A stretch of DNA of 64,000 nucleotides from Bolinopsis microptera (lineage: Eukaryota; Ctenophora; Tentaculata; Lobata; Bolinopsidae): positions 11,811,578 to 11,875,577 of the forward strand of contig NC_087073.1 in NCBI RefSeq assembly GCF_026151205.1, given 5' to 3'. The first letter of the stretch is position 1, and each line of letters starts with the position of its first letter. The position numbers and the translations under genes were made by a program. The notes beneath the pieces were generated by a model. It saw nothing but the letters and a program-made list of their open reading frames with translations, was not told where the DNA came from and searched no databases. This document shows positions 23,101 through 38,265 of this stretch, piece by piece.

Positions 23101-25059
23101 ATCTGTCCGGGATTACTCCAGCTGGCCAGGATCACTCCAGCTGGCCGGGACCAATCCAGCTGTCCGGGATCACTCCAGCTGTCCGGGATCACTTAAGTTA
23201 ATCTGAAATATAGGCATTGGGATTATACTATAAATATCATCTATTTTTTTGAAGTTTATGAAGACAAAATTGTCTAGAACAATCTAGGAAATACAACGTT
23301 ACACTTCAGAGCTTAACCAACTCATACAAATCTCCTTACCTTTATACCTTTGATCTGCTTCGTCGAAACTCGACAGGCCATCAGAGTTGCTGACCACCCC
23401 AGAGAGCAGATGCCTCTCGATCGTTACGACAGTCCAGTATAGAATTGGAGTTCGGTGATGTGAAGCCCCGGGTTGGCGGTTTATCCGGCAAGGAAAGCAT
23501 GAATGCCGTCATATGATGCTTGAAGCCATCATGCTTTGAGACTGCACGTATGTGCCAAGATATACAGTTCCAGAGTCTGGGACCCATTACACTAAATGAT
23601 GTCTGATGAGCAGCTGAGCTTTTTGTATGGACAGCTGGAACCTTAGCCAGGGTACCCAATCGTGGGTTTACTGTGAACTCAGTAAAAGAAACTCAGTAAA
23701 AATAATAATTTATCTCAAACCAAGGCAGGATTCCGGCTGATAACTGCCACATAAAAATTCACTTTTTTAAATAAAGCATGATCGTTTGATGTGAAAGTTA
23801 AAATTATTTCAGATAACGAGAACATTTGATGTATCAAGCTGCAGCTACAGTGAAGCTTACAATACGTCCGCCTACTATGCTGACAATAGCAAATTGTCGG
23901 ACAAGTATGCAACTATGCTTATTTTGTTGATATTTTCTATAATTAGCTGAAGAGAGGCGTTGGAACTTGCACGATATAGTTTATAATTATGCTTGGTCGT
24001 AGATCTTTAACTCCCAATATTCGATACGATCACCATAATCAGAATTAATGCGGCTAAAAACTTGAATTCCGAAATCTAAGAACCCGTGATTTTAAATCTT
24101 CCTCTATTACAATAATACTACATAAGTTTTGTTTTGGCTCTCAATCGGTCACATCTGAAAACCGAATTTTGTAACGCGCGATTTGATCCTGAAGATAATG
24201 TACGCGCAGCACGTACGTTTATTGTGTTGTCACACCGTTTCAATCAAATTAAACACATCACTTGCAAATCTGGTCCATTTCTTCAACGTGTTGCGTGCTC
24301 GGACAAAAGCATAGTACAAAAAAAGCATAGTAATATGGTATTAACATCGCTCCAAATATCTACGTAGAAAAATCAATTGAAGTGTTATTTTTTTGATGTG
24401 CGATTTATCGTGATTATTTCTCATTATTATTTCTCTTATACAATGAGACGCAAAACGTTTATTTAAATTATTATTCAGCGAAGTTATGATAACGATTTTA
24501 ACACTTTTTCTTCAGTTACTCTGACCCTGATAACGAGCTCAACTCCCCCAAGAAGCCCTGTATCGGAGAAAGTCGTGACTCTTGGACCCTCACCTCTCGC
24601 TCCTCAGTTCACGACACTCTGCGGTGGTTACGCAACAACCGCTTCAACGGCCACATCAAAACATTCAACAACTTCTCCGGATTTGATCTGCTAAGACTGT
24701 CCCGGAACGATCTGACGGATCTGATCGGAGCTACGGACGGTATCAGGCTACACAACGCGCTGCAGAACAAAGCAGTAACTTCTAAACTGTGTCTGTACGT
24801 TATGCTGGAAGGTACACCCAACGCAGTGCACCAGGCTGTTTATCTGGAGAGTCTAACTTACCGGGAACTGGTTGGGAACATTTGTGGAGCCTTCAGTCTG
24901 GATCCCAACTCAGTGGGGGCTGTTCAGAAGAGTGGACCTAATGGGATTAATATCTGTGTAACAGACGAAGTAGTAAGACACTTGGAGAATGACACGTGTT
25001 TTAAGTGTTCTTTGTTACCGACTGACAGAGCTGAGTTGTTCATCATGGACCTGAGATGA
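17108..25059 (+). CDS. TFCP2: TFCP2/LSF (CP2)-family transcription factor, 11 coding exons
   Basis: A sequence-specific nuclear transcription factor of the Grainyhead/CP2 superfamily, CP2 branch. Coding exons: 17108-17190, 17399-17446, 17646-17750, 17872-18013, 18202-18304, 18598-18722, 21686-21835, 22296-22364, 22482-22523, 23813-23904, 24516-25059. All have GT-AG borders and phases that join cleanly, giving 500 residues (human TFCP2 is 502). The DNA-binding domain spans about residues 79-290: LTYFNKGQTYE, VVWNPAKVGSLFI, then VHCLSGDFTKRKHSGEKGVPF and SACVLKIFQ. After it come a SAM-like oligomerisation domain (about 349-415, WLRNNRFNGHIKTFNNFSG...DGIRLHNAL) and a C-terminal ubiquitin-like fold (about 416-500). 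The middle of the DNA-binding domain (exon 5) is diverged and lacks the usual GWRW-like tryptophan pair. The start is the first ATG in frame with exon 2; a TTTTAG just before it leaves room for an upstream 5'UTR exon. The gene symbol denotes the family, not a proven 1:1 orthologue. Confidence 0.92.
19197..21020 (+). pseudogene. RTE-like LINE fragment inside intron 6 of the TFCP2-like gene
   Basis: The first part (19197-19742) is the C-terminal half of an apurinic-type endonuclease: GDMNARLG, IDYILIRRKW and SDHRVVVCKI. An in-frame TAG at 19743-19745 is followed directly by the reverse transcriptase: SIVSKTLNKMLLNRM, DNQNGFRPGRST, VFIDFKKAFDSVH (motif A), LQGDTLAPYLF (motif B), VEFADDVALI (motif C), and the C-terminal GSETWTL...RRMRLAGHIHRHPE region to 21020. 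The linker normally between endonuclease and RT is missing, so an internal deletion coincides with the stop. The 5' end is truncated. The RT part itself is open for 424 codons. Same strand as the host gene. RTE clade is inferred from motif style. Confidence 0.85.
22660..23195 (+). repeat. 19-bp minisatellite in intron 9 of the TFCP2-like gene
   Basis: About 28 copies of CCAGCTGTCCGGGATCACT, with variants GGCC for TGTCC and ACCAAT for ATCACT. Because three units make 57 bp, the array stays open in two frames as a 19-residue repeat. That is a by-product of the unit, not evidence of a gene. Confidence 0.9.
23381..23659 (-). pseudogene. LINE C-terminal fragment (CR1/jockey-like tail)
   Basis: The minus frame reads TKSSAAHQTSFSVMGPRLWN, then HIRAVSKHDGFKHHMTAFML and NSILDCRNDREASAL. 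This is the familiar end of CR1/jockey-type polyproteins (SFSxxGxxLWN.LP..+R...S...FK..L..). Only the tail survives, antisense in intron 9 of the TFCP2-like gene. Confidence 0.65.
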
Positions 25060-27152
25060 AGTGAGTAGTGATAAGAATGTGTCTAATAACATGGCATACT
25101 GTTATCTACTATAGAACGAAGAGTTGAGGATTTGTGAATTAACAAATCGATATCAGTTAGTGGAAACTACAAGTGCGTGAAGTGATAACAGTCCTTCCGT
25201 TATGTTTGTGACCCTTATCATCGAATATTGCATTGCGGTTCTGTAATCAAATCTCCGTCATATTGGTGGAAACTGGAACCTCATTTTCTTAATCACCTAA
25301 ACACTTGAGATGTTAATTATTTCTAGAGAAAGTTTGAAAACGGACTAGATTAAGAGTGTAGTTTATTTATTTATACTACTACATTGTTCATCCGTGATTA
25401 AGTCACGAGTTTATATCAAGTGTTTTAGTGATCCGTTCAACTGTCAGGAGCATTTGTTGAAGGTTGAAATCTATCCGGGAGTATGTAGAATATAAGCTGG
25501 GAGAAGCTAAGTTACTTGGGAGCTTGTGGGAATTACTTAAAATGGGGGTGGGGGGTCTACTAGCCCGAAACTAAATGTTTTAATATTTACAGCATTCCAT
25601 GTTATAGAAAGATGAAGCTGCTTTCTATGTTGGAAGAATAATCGATTAAATTTTCCCTGTCTGGTATAAATAATATGGCATGAAGTAAACTTGAACAGCT
25701 GTTAATTTGAAATTAATTTTACTTGTATATTATATTTTCATGCAATGTTAATTTATTGTAAAAATTTATGATTTTAATTGTCTGCAGCACTTAATTACAC
25801 CTTACCAGTGTTCATTCTGCTCTACTCTATCCTATCACTTAGTCTCGTTGCCTGACGACATGCTGTGACCCAACTTTGCAAATGACAGAAAACTTAATCT
25901 TCTCATCTTCTAAAATAAATGCATGATACACATTATAACTATGCTTAGCTATTTGATGAGCCTTTAGATCTTTATTTTTAGATACAATGAAACGTCAACC
26001 GTCGGAGTAGCTATCTTCGGACCCAAAAATGATCGAACTACAAAAGTTATTATGGAAATTTGCAAAAGGTGCTGAAACTTGTAAAAATTATGGTAAAATT
26101 CCAGGGTGCCAGAATAGAATGGAACGTCTTAAAGACTGTCGCCGGACAGTTATAGATAGATGGCTCTCGAAGCTGTACCAGAAAGTCACTCTTTAGCGTG
26201 CTTGTGACAATGATGTTTCTCGGGTAAATAAGTTATCAAATCACATATATTTCAGCATCATCATTCATCATGCTATTCAAGAAAATTGAAATTAGAATAA
26301 AAACTGTCACCACTTCGAACCGTAGACCCACGCCCAAACTCTGCGCCTTACGCCACTCGAATTTAGAATCTTACTCAGGAAAATGGTCTAACTAACGGTT
26401 TCAATCTGGTTCAAGGATGAAAGTTTCACTGTAGATTAATCAGGAATTTCGATATCATCGCCTGGTCGGATGTACCATACCATAATCTCGCCATTTGAAG
26501 TCACATGCTCTTTATAATGCTATGGTATAATGCTCTACACTTAACACTATCTAAACGATCTATGTATATATCTATGTTTCATTGTGGGCAAAATAGTAAA
26601 GGGCTAGCTTAAAAGAGAGCCGTCTAAAATCAATTAAGGGGAAACAATCTGCAAGTCCTATTCGCCAAAATACTAACCTTTGAGGAGTCATAATCTCACA
26701 TCTATCTTGAATTAATTTTGTCACTTTAGTGGTAAATGGGAGTTTCATAGTACACAAAATGATCGGTACTGAATGTGGCTATAAATAATGGTATAATGTC
26801 TTAAATTAGTGCTTTTCTTTTATGCTCAAAATACTAAAATGGAAAATTTCTTCTAAATTAAAATTTTTGGAGTCTTAGCCAGAAGTAAATTTATTTTCCG
26901 AACTTTATATTAACATGATGACGAACGTGTCAAAAAAAGGCCAACCAAATAATATTATAGAATAAGTCTTTGCGTCCCCTCGTATTGGTAGAATGCTAAT
27001 TGTCGAGTAATAATGGAAAGTTTAATGGTTTTGTTATATGTATTGCAGTGAAACGAAAACATTTTTTAAACACAATTTTAGAGATTTACATATAATAATT
27101 ATGAATTTTAAAATTAGACTACAGAGCCTGTTCTTATTTGGTTACAAAGTTT
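25060..27152. other. intergenic between TFCP2-like gene and alpha-tubulin copy 1
   Basis: It should contain the 3'UTR of the TFCP2-like gene and the 3' end of the minus-strand tubulin gene. AATAAA occurs at about 25914. A short open stretch near 25981-26070 (NETSTVGVAIFGPKNDR) is not recognised. No other gene or structured repeat seen. Confidence 0.5.
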
Positions 27153-29190
<2,038 letters not shown>

Positions 29191-29670
29191 GATTAAATTG
29201 GTAAATTAAAGTTGGAGCAACGTAGCCAAACTTATAAATAAAGGTGAATGGAAATTAGACGATATCGTGACTCTTTATAGCTATTATAGTTAATAGTTTC
29301 CATGGTATAGAGGCTGGTTTTAAATTTGAAAAACAAGCAAGTTCACTGAAAAGCTCCGTTACTTTGACCTTTGCATGCTGAAGCTCAAATTTGTCCAAGC
29401 ACCATCATGCATGCATTGTTAACGTATTCACAATTTTATGCTTGCAAGTGTCACGTGACGAAGTCTAACAAGTGCAGTTCGTTGGATCGAACTATGACAC
29501 AAACCTATGTCATGTATAAGAATCCGTTCCAGTTGTCTGCGTGTTAAAATCGTTATGGAGATGGAGTTTGACTAGCCTTTAAAACAAAGTTGCTGGTCGG
29601 ATCTAAGCATTCTTTTGAAATTTCTACTTTGCTCTTGAACTTTTAAAACGTCTCCTTTATCTTAATCAAA
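29191..29670. promoter_or_regulatory. shared divergent promoter region of tubulin copies 1 and 2
   Basis: 480 bp separate the two start codons. Toward copy 1 a TATA-like CTATAAAGAG lies at 29271-29280 (minus strand), about 85 bp from the ATG. The block from there to the ATG (GATATCGTCTAATTTCCATT, AAGTTTGGCTACGTTGCTCC) is conserved upstream of copy 3 at 39335-39424. No equally clear TATA was found for copy 2. Start sites are inferred. Confidence 0.6.
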
Positions 29671-31625
<1,955 letters not shown>

Positions 31626-31847
31626 GAACTTCTGAGCCACTATTTCTATAGCTTTTTTAAATCGTAGTATGAGTAAAATTGTTATGAATTAAATATATGG
31701 TTGATTCGAATTAAGAAATGTTATTCGAAATTATGGTATTTTACTTTGTTTTTAAACAGTCATCATTGCCTCAAATTAGAAACTCTATGGAAAAATGGCT
31801 AAGAATTAAAAATATCAGTCAGACAGCACTAATCCATCACTCTGCAC

Positions 31848-32937
31848 TTAGTCAGTTAGTCAGTTAGTCAGTTAGTCAGTTAGTCAGTTAGTCAGTTAGT
31901 CAGTTAGTCAGTTAGTCAGTTAGTCAGTTAGTCAGTTAGTCAGTTAGTCAGTTAGTCAGTTAGTCAGTTAGTCAGTTAGTCAGTTAGTCAGTTAGTCAGT
32001 TAGTCAGTTAGTCAGTTAGTCAGTTAGTCAGTTAGTCAGTTAGTCAGTTAGTCAGTTAGTCAGTTAGTCAGTTAGTCAGTTAGTCAGTTAGTCAGTTAGT
32101 CAGTTAGTCAGTTAGTCAGTTAGTCAGTTAGTCAGTTAGTCAGTTAGTCAGTTAGTCAGTTAGTCAGTTAGTCAGTTAGTCAGTTAGTCAGTTAGTCAGT
32201 TAGTCAGTTAGTCAGTTAGTCAGTTAGTCAGTTAGTCAGTTAGTCAGTTAGTCAGTTAGTCAGTTAGTCAGTTAGTCAGTTAGTCAGTTAGTCAGTTAGT
32301 CAGTTAGTCAGTTAGTCAGTTAGTCAGTTAGTCAGTTAGTCAGTTAGTCAGTTAGTCAGTTAGTCAGTTAGTCAGTTAGTCAGTTAGTCAGTTAGTCAGT
32401 TAGTCAGTTAGTCAGTTAGTCAGTTAGTCAGTTAGTCAGTTAGTCAGTTAGTCAGTTAGTCAGTTAGTCAGTTAGTCAGTTAGTCAGTTAGTCAGTTAGT
32501 CAGTTAGTCAGTTAGTCAGTTAGTCAGTTAGTCAGTTAGTCAGTTAGTCAGTTAGTCAGTTAGTCAGTTAGTCAGTTAGTCAGTTAGTCAGTTAGTCAGT
32601 TAGTCAGTTAGTCAGTTAGTCAGTTAGTCAGTTAGTCAGTTAGTCAGTTAGTCAGTTAGTCAGTTAGTCAGTTAGTCAGTTAGTCAGTTAGTCAGTTAGT
32701 CAGTTAGTCAGTTAGTCAGTTAGTCAGTTAGTCAGTTAGTCAGTTAGTCAGTTAGTCAGTTAGTCAGTTAGTCAGTTAGTCAGTTAGTCAGTTAGTCAGT
32801 TAGTCAGTTAGTCAGTTAGTCAGTTAGTCAGTTAGTCAGTTAGTCAGTTAGTCAGTTAGTCAGTTAGTCAGTTAGTCAGTTAGTCAGTTAGTCAGTTAGT
32901 CAGTTAGTCAGTTAGTCAGTTAGTCAGTTAGTCAGTT
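31848..32937 (+). repeat. perfect 8-bp tandem array (CAGTTAGT)n, ~136 copies
   Basis: A 1,090-bp run of the octamer with no substitution or indel that I can find. It begins abruptly after CTGCACTTAGT and ends in CAGTTGAGC. It is 220 bp past the stop of tubulin copy 2. Confidence 0.97.
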
Positions 32938-33157
32938 GAGCTTTCCATTTTTTGACTATTCAGAATCTCTCCTAACAACGTTCTTAAAAATTGTTTTGAT
33001 CTTTGTCAGGGTGCAGTGCGAGAGATTAACAACATGGATTTTAAGTCAGTTTCTTGATGCCAGACTGAAGGAATGCATTTTGCTTACCTTTACCTAAAAG
33101 GTAAAGGTAAAGTTATAGAAACTCGTCCTGAACATCAAATAACTGCGTCTTCAATTA

Positions 33158-33278
33158 CCTTACTCGGGAATATTATGACTGGGATAAAGTGGTGGGTTTT
33201 GGAAAATTCCGCCATATTTTTCCCGGTCATTAATTTTCCCAGTCATAAATTAACCCGCTATAATATTCCCGAGTAAGG
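33158..33278. mobile_element. 121-bp MITE, deletion derivative of the element at 13270-14296
   Basis: The ends CCTTACTCGGGAATATTAT and the inverted copy are flanked by TA (33156-33157, 33279-33280). In reverse complement it equals roughly the first 70 bp and last 60 bp of the 1.03-kb element, fused. Target duplication TA indicates Tc1/mariner-type mobilisation. Confidence 0.85.
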
Positions 33279-34610
33279 TATATCACATTTGACTTCCGTG
33301 GAACAACTTCCTTATTATTGAATTAAACTAAAGTCTCTGAAGTGAACGGTATTTATCTGGATCTCTCAATTCCCAAAAATCTAATCAGTAGAAACTGTTA
33401 TGGCCAAAAAAGCTAATTTTCTGCTGAGTGACTTGGAACGAATATTATGGATGTTATACGTAATATAATATTAATAATTCTAATATGAAATCGATTAAGA
33501 AATGGCTGGTAAAAGTTTCGTGTGTACCGCAATTAACCGTCAATAAACTTGTTTTGAACTCGGCTAATAGCATCTTATCGTTAAAATTTGGGCACAATAA
33601 TTTGAACCATCTTGATTGACTTTTGGACGAGAAACTTGCCAGGAAGTTTACTTTTGCGGCAATGGCAATGAAACATTTTTGAGCTTCTGAGACAATTCAA
33701 CAAAAAAATTCGGAAAATCGAGATATTTGTGTTTCTAAATGCTCCGACAATCAACCTAACTTTTTACTTATGATTCCAAATTCAATGTCGATAATCGGGA
33801 AGCTAAATTCGGTATACATGTTGTGTCTACAGTTGCTGCACCACATGTTGTGTTGTGGCTCCCAGTCAGATTTGGTCTCCAAAGAGGTAAGAAACCCTGC
33901 ATGGCTTGAAACAAACTGCCTTCGGTAATTGAACCTCTGTTATAGATAGATAGGGACTTTCAAGCCAGGTCAAAATCTGAGTCTCAGAGAGGAGTCCAGA
34001 AAAAGATTTCAAATACTTTAAAAGCTAAAAGCTAATGGAAATATTTAGCACCGAAATATTTAACCCAGCTCAAGAGTATCAACCTCGTAGTCACATTAAT
34101 TTCTTAATAATGAGGTGGACAGTTATATAATATATATCCTCCTACGCACAAACGGTTATGAGTTCTGGTTATAAGAACATAAATGAACATTTTAAAGATC
34201 TGATAAGTAGCCTGAAAAAAAGAAATACAGATACATAAACTAAAACAATTTCTTCCATCCTGCTCTATCAGAGGGTAAAATTCGTTAACTGTACAAATCA
34301 TCTGTATTTACAAATGGAATATTCCTATTACCTACATTTTATGATCCTGAGCAAGTTCGACTGGCCTACTCTACCATTTTAAGTACTCTGACTCTCTACT
34401 GCAAAGTGCAAGCTGTGAAGGTGAGTTGTTATCACTCCGAACCATACCGAGAGCTACCACGAAGTAACCATCATCAGCATATCGTCCAGTGTCTGACAAG
34501 AGCCTTCAATATGCAACTAGGATAGTCTCAAAAGGAGCTTTTTAAAAGAAACAATGTCCCTCTAGGCTTACATATAAACCGAATAAAACATCTTACCTGG
34601 GATATTAGAA
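33279..34610. other. no gene seen
   Basis: AT-rich sequence with short chance ORFs only; no bounded repeat recognised. Confidence 0.4.
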
Positions 34611-36143
34611 CATAGTTGGTTCGTGCGCACTTTACGAACTTTTAAAACACAACGCACGTTACTCACGAAACGACCTAAATTCACGCACTTTTAGGTACTT
34701 TAGTATAGCCACCTTATTAATTATTATAGGGACCTTCGTATAGGTACCTTAGTATAGGTACCTTAGTATAGGGACCTTAGTATATGGACCTCAGTATAGG
34801 AACCTTAGTATAGGTACCTTATTATAGAGACCTTCGTATACTTATAGGGACCTTAGTATAGGTACCTTAGTATAGGGACCTTAGTATAGGGATCTTAGTA
34901 TAGGTACTTTAGTATAGGGACCTTAGTATAGGTACCTTAGTATAGGGACCTTAGTATAGGTACCTTATTATAGGGACCTTAGTATAGGGACCTTAGTATA
35001 GGGACCTTAGTATAGGGACCTTAGTATAGGTACCTTCGTATACTTATAGGGACCTTAGTATAGGTACCTTAGTATAGGTACCTTATTATAGGGACCTCAG
35101 TATAGGAACCTTAGTATAGGTACCTTATTATAGAGACCTTCGTATACTTATAGGGACCTTAGTATAGGTACCTTAGTATAGGGACCTTAGTATAGGGATC
35201 TTAGTATAGGTACTTTAGTATAGGGACCTTAGTATAGGTACCTTAGTATAGGGACCTTAGTATAGGTACCTTATTATAGGGACCTTAGTATAGGGACCTT
35301 AGTATAGGGACCTTAGTATAGGGACCTTAGTATAGGTACCTTAGTATAGGTACCTTATTATAGGGACCTTAGTATAGGGACCTTAGTATAGGGACCTTAT
35401 TATAGAGACCTTCGTATACTTATAGGGACCTTAGTATAGGTACCTTAGTATAGGTACCTTATTATAGGGACCTCAGTATAGGAACCTTAGTATAGGTACC
35501 TTATTATAGAGACCTTCGTATACTTATAGGGACCTTAGTATAGGTACCTTAGTATAGGGACCTTAGTATAGGGATCTTAGTATAGGTACTTTAGTATAGG
35601 GACCTTAGTATAGGTACCTTAGTATAGGGACCTTAGTATAGGTACCTTATTATAGGGACCTTAGTATAGGGACCTTAGTATAGGGACCTTAGTATAGGGA
35701 CCTTAGTATAGGTACCTTAGTATAGGTACCTTATTATAGGGACCTTAGTATAGGGACCTTAGTATAGGGACCTTATTATAGGGACCTTAGTATAGGGACC
35801 TTAGTATAGGGACCTTAGTATAGGTACCTTATTATAGGGACTTTTTACCAAATGAACTTATACAGTACACATACCATCAGCCAGAACATTCAAAATACAG
35901 TGTAGACTGTAGTATTTTACATCGTGTTGGTTCCTTTCGATCGTGGCCGATTGCAATCGGGTATTCTCAATGTTCATTTATTGTCCACTTACTATATAGT
36001 ATGTTTAAAAGTATTATATGACAAGTTAAGTCTTAAGAAGCTTATAAAGGTCGTTTTTATTGTTTATCCAAACCAGGCCTGCAAGATTTAAGGCAAACGC
36101 ACGTTAATTAATGAACGAAAAATCGACTCACGAACCAACTATG
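34611..36143. mobile_element. TIR-bounded element enclosing a 14-bp minisatellite
   Basis: CATAGTTGGTTCGTG at 34611-34625 is exactly inverted at 36129-36143. Just inside both ends is a CGCACGTT / AACGTGCG-type stretch, also inverted. Between them most of the sequence is the tandem array 34733-35840. A clear target duplication was not found, so the limits are those of the inverted repeats. Confidence 0.6.
34733..35840 (+). repeat. 14-bp minisatellite with higher-order structure
   Basis: Units of TATAGGGACCTTAG and TATAGGTACCTTAG alternate with variants (ATTATAG, GGATCTTAG). A distinctive marker, AGAGACCTTCGTATACTTAT, recurs at about 34827, 35133, 35405 and 35510, so multi-unit blocks of roughly 100-300 bp were themselves duplicated. 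Confidence 0.9.
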
Positions 36144-36940
36144 GTTAAGAAACTGTAATCCTAGAATCATCCCGGCGAGGAGAAGGATGGAATTTTGAGA
36201 AGAGGAAATGTTCGAACCTACAGCCAGGTCCAGGGACACAGTTCTGTGTCGTTGCATCACTCAACTAAAAGCATCTGACAGGAGACTAACTACCTTACGA
36301 GACATATTTAAATGGTACGAAAGTCGGTGGTTTTTCGAAAAAAAAGCCGTATCGAGTATCGACCCCACTCCGAGAAATTTTACCCTTAACCATAAATGTG
36401 TAATGGAGAGTCGGAGAAATGAAATACCTCGCACCGATTTCGTTTGCGCCAACCAGCCGCGCCCACACGACGTGCACGTGCAGATCTCGGAGAGAGTCTG
36501 TATACAATATAGATACGTATGGGCTTGTAACATAGCCATCTTTCATATTTGAGACTTGTTACTTAAATAATGTAACTATTGGACTAATCTGCCGCCACAA
36601 TCTAGAAAAATTCGAATGTTCGAGATCATGCCCATTTTTACATGTTGCAATAGGTCATTAAATGAGGCATATTATCTAAAAAATACTGCAAAACATATAT
36701 AAAATGGTGAAGTTATCAAGCATTTAAAAAATCTCATTAGCAAAATTGATGGGGTAATCAAGTGAATCCGGAATCGTGATCCCACCTGTAAATGTGATGA
36801 ACTGCTGTCGGACAGTTGTTTCTCACCCAATCTAGATCAAGTTACCTTGGGAAGATGATGAATCAAATCCAATAAAAAAGTGCTTAATCAGATACGAAAT
36901 TTATCTTACCCATAGCTTAGTTTTCTAGGTACTGTATTCA
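36144..36940. other. no supported gene
   Basis: A 114-codon open frame at 36208-36552 overlaps two open minus-strand frames and has no recognisable domain. The stretch CACACGACGTGCACGTGCAG near 36466 looks like repeat sequence. I would not call a gene here. Confidence 0.4.
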
Positions 36941-37595
36941 GAGTTCAGTTCAGAGATTTTATACTGTCGATAATCAGTCTTCTTTGGCCAGGATATTGGT
37001 CCTTCTTAGTAATAACAGGTAACTAGTAACGCTTGAGTAGAAGGTTTTTAAATTTCTGATTGGATAAATGAAATATCTTGACCTCTTATGACTTTCGTTG
37101 GGACTAGCATGTTTTAAAGCACTTTAGTGAAGATTACTCTTACGGTTACAACTTAAGTAATGACATCGTACTGTAAATATTACTTTACTATAAATTCCCG
37201 GTTTATAAGTATGATCACGTTTAGAAGTTTTAATGTATCTAAAGTTTCCTACTCTCTATATTGTATTATATGGTTGTAGATATTTGTGTCACTACAAAAC
37301 TTCAAAGTAAAAAATGCTAACATGACTCAAATCTTCGAACGACTCTCTATTACCTGGGCCCCATTCCATGTCTTCAACTAAACATTGTAGCCATTATATC
37401 TGTAATAAGTTCGATATCTACTTTCATAAGAGATATGATAGAATATGCCGGTACTTGCAACTAACTCTGTATGTACTGATTGAATACGTGGTTAATAACA
37501 CGTTCGTGAGATTGAACACGCACGTACAGTGACCAAACGTCAACAACCTTTCCAACCTCCACAGACTTGCAGCAAAACTGTGTACACAGCAAAGT
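36940..37595 (+). repeat. direct repeat, copy 1 (flanks MULE fragment)
   Basis: It aligns with 38264-39210 in the same order: CAGAGTTCAGTTCAGA, TTTGGCCAGGATATTGGTCC, TAACTAGTAACGCTTGA, GACATCGTACTGTAAA, AACACGTTCGTGAGATT. Between copies there are many 1-3 nt indels plus a few larger ones. Confidence 0.75.
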
Positions 37596-37600
37596 AGAAC

Positions 37601-38051
37601 ATGAAACGGAAAGCTTCCGATACTGATCTCCCTACGAAACACCTAATTGCTGACGCTGTTGGACCCCTCTCCTTCGAAGCCATGTCAAAACTCAGCAGGA
37701 ATCCCTCGCTAAGATGGCACGCACAGCTCGGACGAAGGCCATGAGGCATCCTGTTGCTCCCCGCTCTTTGGCTGACCTTGTCCTAACTCCTGACTACATC
37801 AGAACGAACTGTGGCGAAACTTTCCTTCTTTGGGATTCTACCTACTCAGCAGAGAGAAGAAGATCTTTCCTGTTCGGCACTGTGGAAAATATGGATCGTT
37901 TAGCTGAGGCCCCTCATCTTGTCATCGATGGTACCTTCAGCTGGTGACTATCCACGGACTCTATCCTGACGGCTGGAGAATTCCCCTTACATTCGGCTTA
38001 CTCCCCGTGGATTGGAGGAAGATGCAGCAACATGACCTAGCGAATGTGTAA
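37601..38051 (+). pseudogene. MULE-type transposase N-terminal fragment (decayed)
   Basis: From an ATG at 37601 the frame reads MKRKASDTDLPTKHLIADAV, then GPLSFEAMSKLSRNPSLRWHA. A frameshift then leads into PRSLADLVLTPDYIRTNCGE, TFLLWDS, RRSFLFGTVENMDRLAEAPH and LVIDGTF (to about 37935), and a further shift into QLVTIHGLYPDG...IPLTFGLLP to about 38051. The block order FLL.DS...+.FGT..N...L......DGTF...FxQLYTIHG...P...LL is characteristic of MULE transposases at the start of the catalytic domain, with DGTF holding the first acidic residue. The few residues expected between DGTF and QL are deleted and the rest of the catalytic domain is absent. Confidence 0.65.
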
Positions 38052-38265
38052 AGTGCTTTGTCGCACTATAGTTCGTGTCGCACTACAGTCCAGGTAGCGC
38101 ACTGTAGTGCGACAGTGTCGGCCTTGAAAATTCTCTGTCGCACTAGGGTACGTGTCGCACTACGATCCAGGTAACGTACTCAACTGCGACATTGTCGATC
38201 TTGGAGGTTTCGCACTAGGGTACATGTCGCACTAGAGTACGTGTCGCAATACAGTACGTGAACCA
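38047..38265 (+). repeat. degenerate TGTCGCACTA repeat cluster
   Basis: About eight occurrences of TGTCGCACTA or near variants in two ~100-bp blocks, interspersed with its complement (TAGTGCGACA), so local hairpins are possible. It lies between the MULE fragment and direct-repeat copy 2. Confidence 0.7.

Noticed and set aside
22604-23196. Long plus-strand ORFs with SGITPAV-type repeats
   Set aside because: Pure product of the 19-bp minisatellite inside an intron; no domain.
31848-32937. CRISPR-like array
   Set aside because: Octamers are contiguous with no spacers, and the DNA is animal nuclear.
34733-35840. Repeat-spacer array
   Set aside because: Units are head-to-tail 14-mers with only point variants; a minisatellite.
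36208-36552. 114-codon ORF as a gene
   Set aside because: Overlapping open frames on the opposite strand and no recognisable domain; composition looks like repeat sequence.
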